Assembly: GCA_030562195.1 (NCBI GenBank)
Contig: JAUJPP010000007.1
Span: 23,681,769 to 23,745,768 of the forward strand
Length of the DNA stretch: 64,000 nucleotides
Direction: 5' to 3'
Source: Nipponacmea schrenckii
Lineage: Eukaryota; Mollusca; Gastropoda; Lottiidae
Of this stretch, positions 61,959 to 64,000 are shown one piece after another (the first letter of the stretch is position 1; the number at the start of each line of letters is the position of its first letter). The notes beneath the pieces were generated by a model. It was not told the DNA's origin. It searched no databases and worked only from the letters and a program-made list of their open reading frames with translations. The position numbers and the translations under genes were made by a program.

Positions 61959-64000
61959 TATTGCCTTAGCATTTGCCAGAGTTACAATGTAATATAATCA
62001 TGTAAAAATATATAGAAGACTACCTAATTTTCAACATGAAAATGAATAAAAGCTGCCTTATCATGCTAATGAATTTTCAGTTGAAATTCTGTATAATTAG
62101 ATTGCATTAATGAAGCAATTAGCTAGTCACATTACTTTCTGGAGCACATCTGTCACTTTCGCTCTAACTTGTTACATCTTTTATCAAACACTTTCTTCTT
62201 GTCTTCAAACCATATTGGGTTTCTTCATGTCAAAAACATCACTGACTTGACAGAGAAATATAAAGGCTGTGACAAACATGTGTGAATAGTATTTAGTTGC
62301 ACTCGTAACCTTTAAAATACGGTTAATTGACGATTCAATACTCTTTTCATGATGTGACCAAACCTAAGTGGCTCAAATGATCAGATGAAGTAGAAGAAAC
62401 TTGATCATATTTTATCTTCTGTGAAGGGCGTTTTAGAACATCATTCATTGCATTTGATTTAGTGAAAAGTTTTGTCACCTGTATCAGTTGAAATGTCAAA
62501 CCTGACTTGGGTAGCAGGTGTTCTCATTTACATAAACAAAGCCTCTATAACAATGATGTGATTTGATTGGCTAAACTTACCTAGAAAGAATCTAGGGCCA
62601 AGTTTGATTGGACAATATTTTGCTATGAATACGTAGTATCCCGTGTTAAGAATTATGATGGTTAGTTTAGTTAGGACACAATGCAGATGAACTTTGAAAT
62701 CAAAAAGATTATGCTAATGTTTCTGCCAGTAGTGGAGTTTGGGAGTACAAACAGGGCGGAATGTTTGAGGGACTGTTGAAAGTGAAATTCAAAATACAAC
62801 AGATCTCAAGCCTCCCATAGGGGTCTAAGAAAATATTGAAAATAGAATTCATTTGGTGCATTCTGACAATATTTTGAGGATAAAAGTTATAATTTGGGTT
62901 TGAATAATGAAGTAAAAGTGCAATTGGTGATACAAATTGTTTTCCAGTGAGGCAAAAGTTGAATACTTTACAGCTCAAGAATAGAATTAAAAATGCATAA
63001 TTTTTCTTTAAATAACTCTATGGCCCTGTTAAGTAGCAGGTGAGATAAGATGCGGTATCATTGCCCTTCTTATAAATTATCACTACAGCACTTAACTTGT
63101 GATGCCATGTAGATTCCCTTTTTATGTAGATAAGTGAATAGCTGACGAGAATGGACTTACAAAATTTTTCCTTGGAGAAAATCACGTATCTCTGGTGTTT
63201 TTGTATTGATAATAGCATGTGAAAAGTCTCAGAAGTTCAAATTAATGAATATTGCTAGGTTTCTGATATAAGAATATGTTTAAATGATAGGAGTTCTGTG
63301 GAGGTAAAGAAAAAACTCATATGGATTCCATAATTAAAGCATCTGATTCCTGCTATGATATGATATATTTGACCATCTTGTAATTATGAATGAGGTCTTC
63401 TTTACACCATATTACTTCCCTTTCAATAAGTTTCTTTTATTAGAGGTAGAAAAGTACAGTGAAATGAAAGAGATGTAATGATTTTGATGAATATCTCTAA
63501 TTTAACTCCATATGCGATTTGCAGATAACTTTAATGAATATTTGTACCATATCTGATATCTACGATTTAAGAAATGTCTTAAAAACAAGTCGTTTTTAAG
63601 ATGTCATACGGAAAAGTACTTATGCTACAGAGTGGGGCCCACCAATTGTCCTCTCTAAAACCTTCTTCAGTTAGCAGAGATTAATAAATTTACAAAAAAA
63701 AAACCCCCGAAGATGAACATTTTGATCGGGATTTTGGTGTCTAGGAATTCTCAGAATTATATTTTAGGAAATTACCAGGCAGAAAGGGAGAATCATGACA
63801 AAAAATAAGGGCCCAAGTACCCGTTCAGTCCTAGCAACCAGGCAATGCTGCAGTTGTTTTGTACTAGAAATATATTGCTTGAGATCAGATTGAACTTTAG
63901 CATAGAGGAAGTTTGTTATTAATTGTTTAAAAGCATTTCAGTTATTGTAAAAAGTGATTTTGTATCCTGCTGACCGACTGGAGCCTCTAACTCTGTTTTG

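Larger units (their letters stand above)
17206..64000 (+). other. Giant first intron (at least 46.8 kb, continues past the window)
   Basis: After the GTAAGC donor no strong, phase-compatible exon with both acceptor and donor was found to the end of the window. CpG falls sharply from about 17.65 kb: by hand count 3 in 20281-20940 and 4 in 30541-31200, against 10 in 1081-1740 and 21 in 4321-4980. That is expected of a methylated, transcribed gene body in invertebrates. Stretches within it not listed separately (for example 17.2-19.6, 21.1-29.4, 29.8-35.2, 39.0-42.0, 50.8-53.2, 53.8-57.1 and 61.0-64.0 kb) show AT-rich unique sequence with no gene I can support. That the whole stretch is one intron is inference. 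Confidence 0.5.

Overview
This window reads as ordinary AT-rich animal nuclear DNA, roughly two-thirds A+T by eye. It has no long open frames, no operon-like packing, many diverged minisatellites, remnants of retroelements and eukaryotic splice signals. A SINE-like CCACCCAGCTGTAAATGGGT core, a LINE-like (TTA)n tail and a mosaic CpG pattern suggest a lophotrochozoan, most likely a mollusc. That assignment is inference, because no gene in the window identifies the species. I see no tRNA, rRNA, CRISPR or prokaryotic feature.

The window divides at about 17.2 kb. Positions 1 to about 16.8 kb look intergenic and keep many CpGs. They hold a LINE 3' tail (1.56 kb), a CACGTG cluster (4.6-5.0 kb), a 36-bp minisatellite carrying an AGGTCA motif in nearly every unit (8.3-8.85 kb), a CpG-rich CRE-like patch beside a weak exon candidate (13.24-13.49 kb) and a small hAT-like inverted-repeat remnant (15.5 kb). 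A promoter-like stretch with a perfect CArG box (16.9 kb) leads into the best-supported gene feature. This is a first coding exon at 17115-17205 that encodes 30 residues resembling a signal peptide or signal anchor and ends in a clean GTAAG donor at phase 1.

Everything downstream, at least 46.8 kb, is best read as the first intron of that plus-strand gene. CpG drops about five-fold within some 500 bp of the exon, which fits the germline gene-body methylation known in many invertebrates. Near 50.68 kb a pyrimidine tract runs directly into AG|GTAAGT, the layout of a recursive splice (ratchet) site, and a second GTAAGT donor lies 78 nt further on. I found no second coding exon with strong signals at both ends. 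Weak in-frame candidates lie at 19.6, 29.6, 49.6 and 61.7 kb.

The intron also carries minisatellites at 35.2 kb (38/30-bp monomers), at 42.1, 42.6 and 45.0 kb (one 24-bp family), at 53.2 kb (about 130 bp), 58.3 kb (35 bp) and 60.1 kb (29 bp). There is a CpG-rich repeat block at 37.6-39.0 kb, a possible decayed C2H2 zinc-finger fragment at 46.2-46.8 kb, and a 179-bp inverted repeat (60.25-60.91 kb) whose arms are identical as read. The most interesting items are the recursive splice site, the perfect inverted repeat, the CpG boundary and the AGGTCA array.
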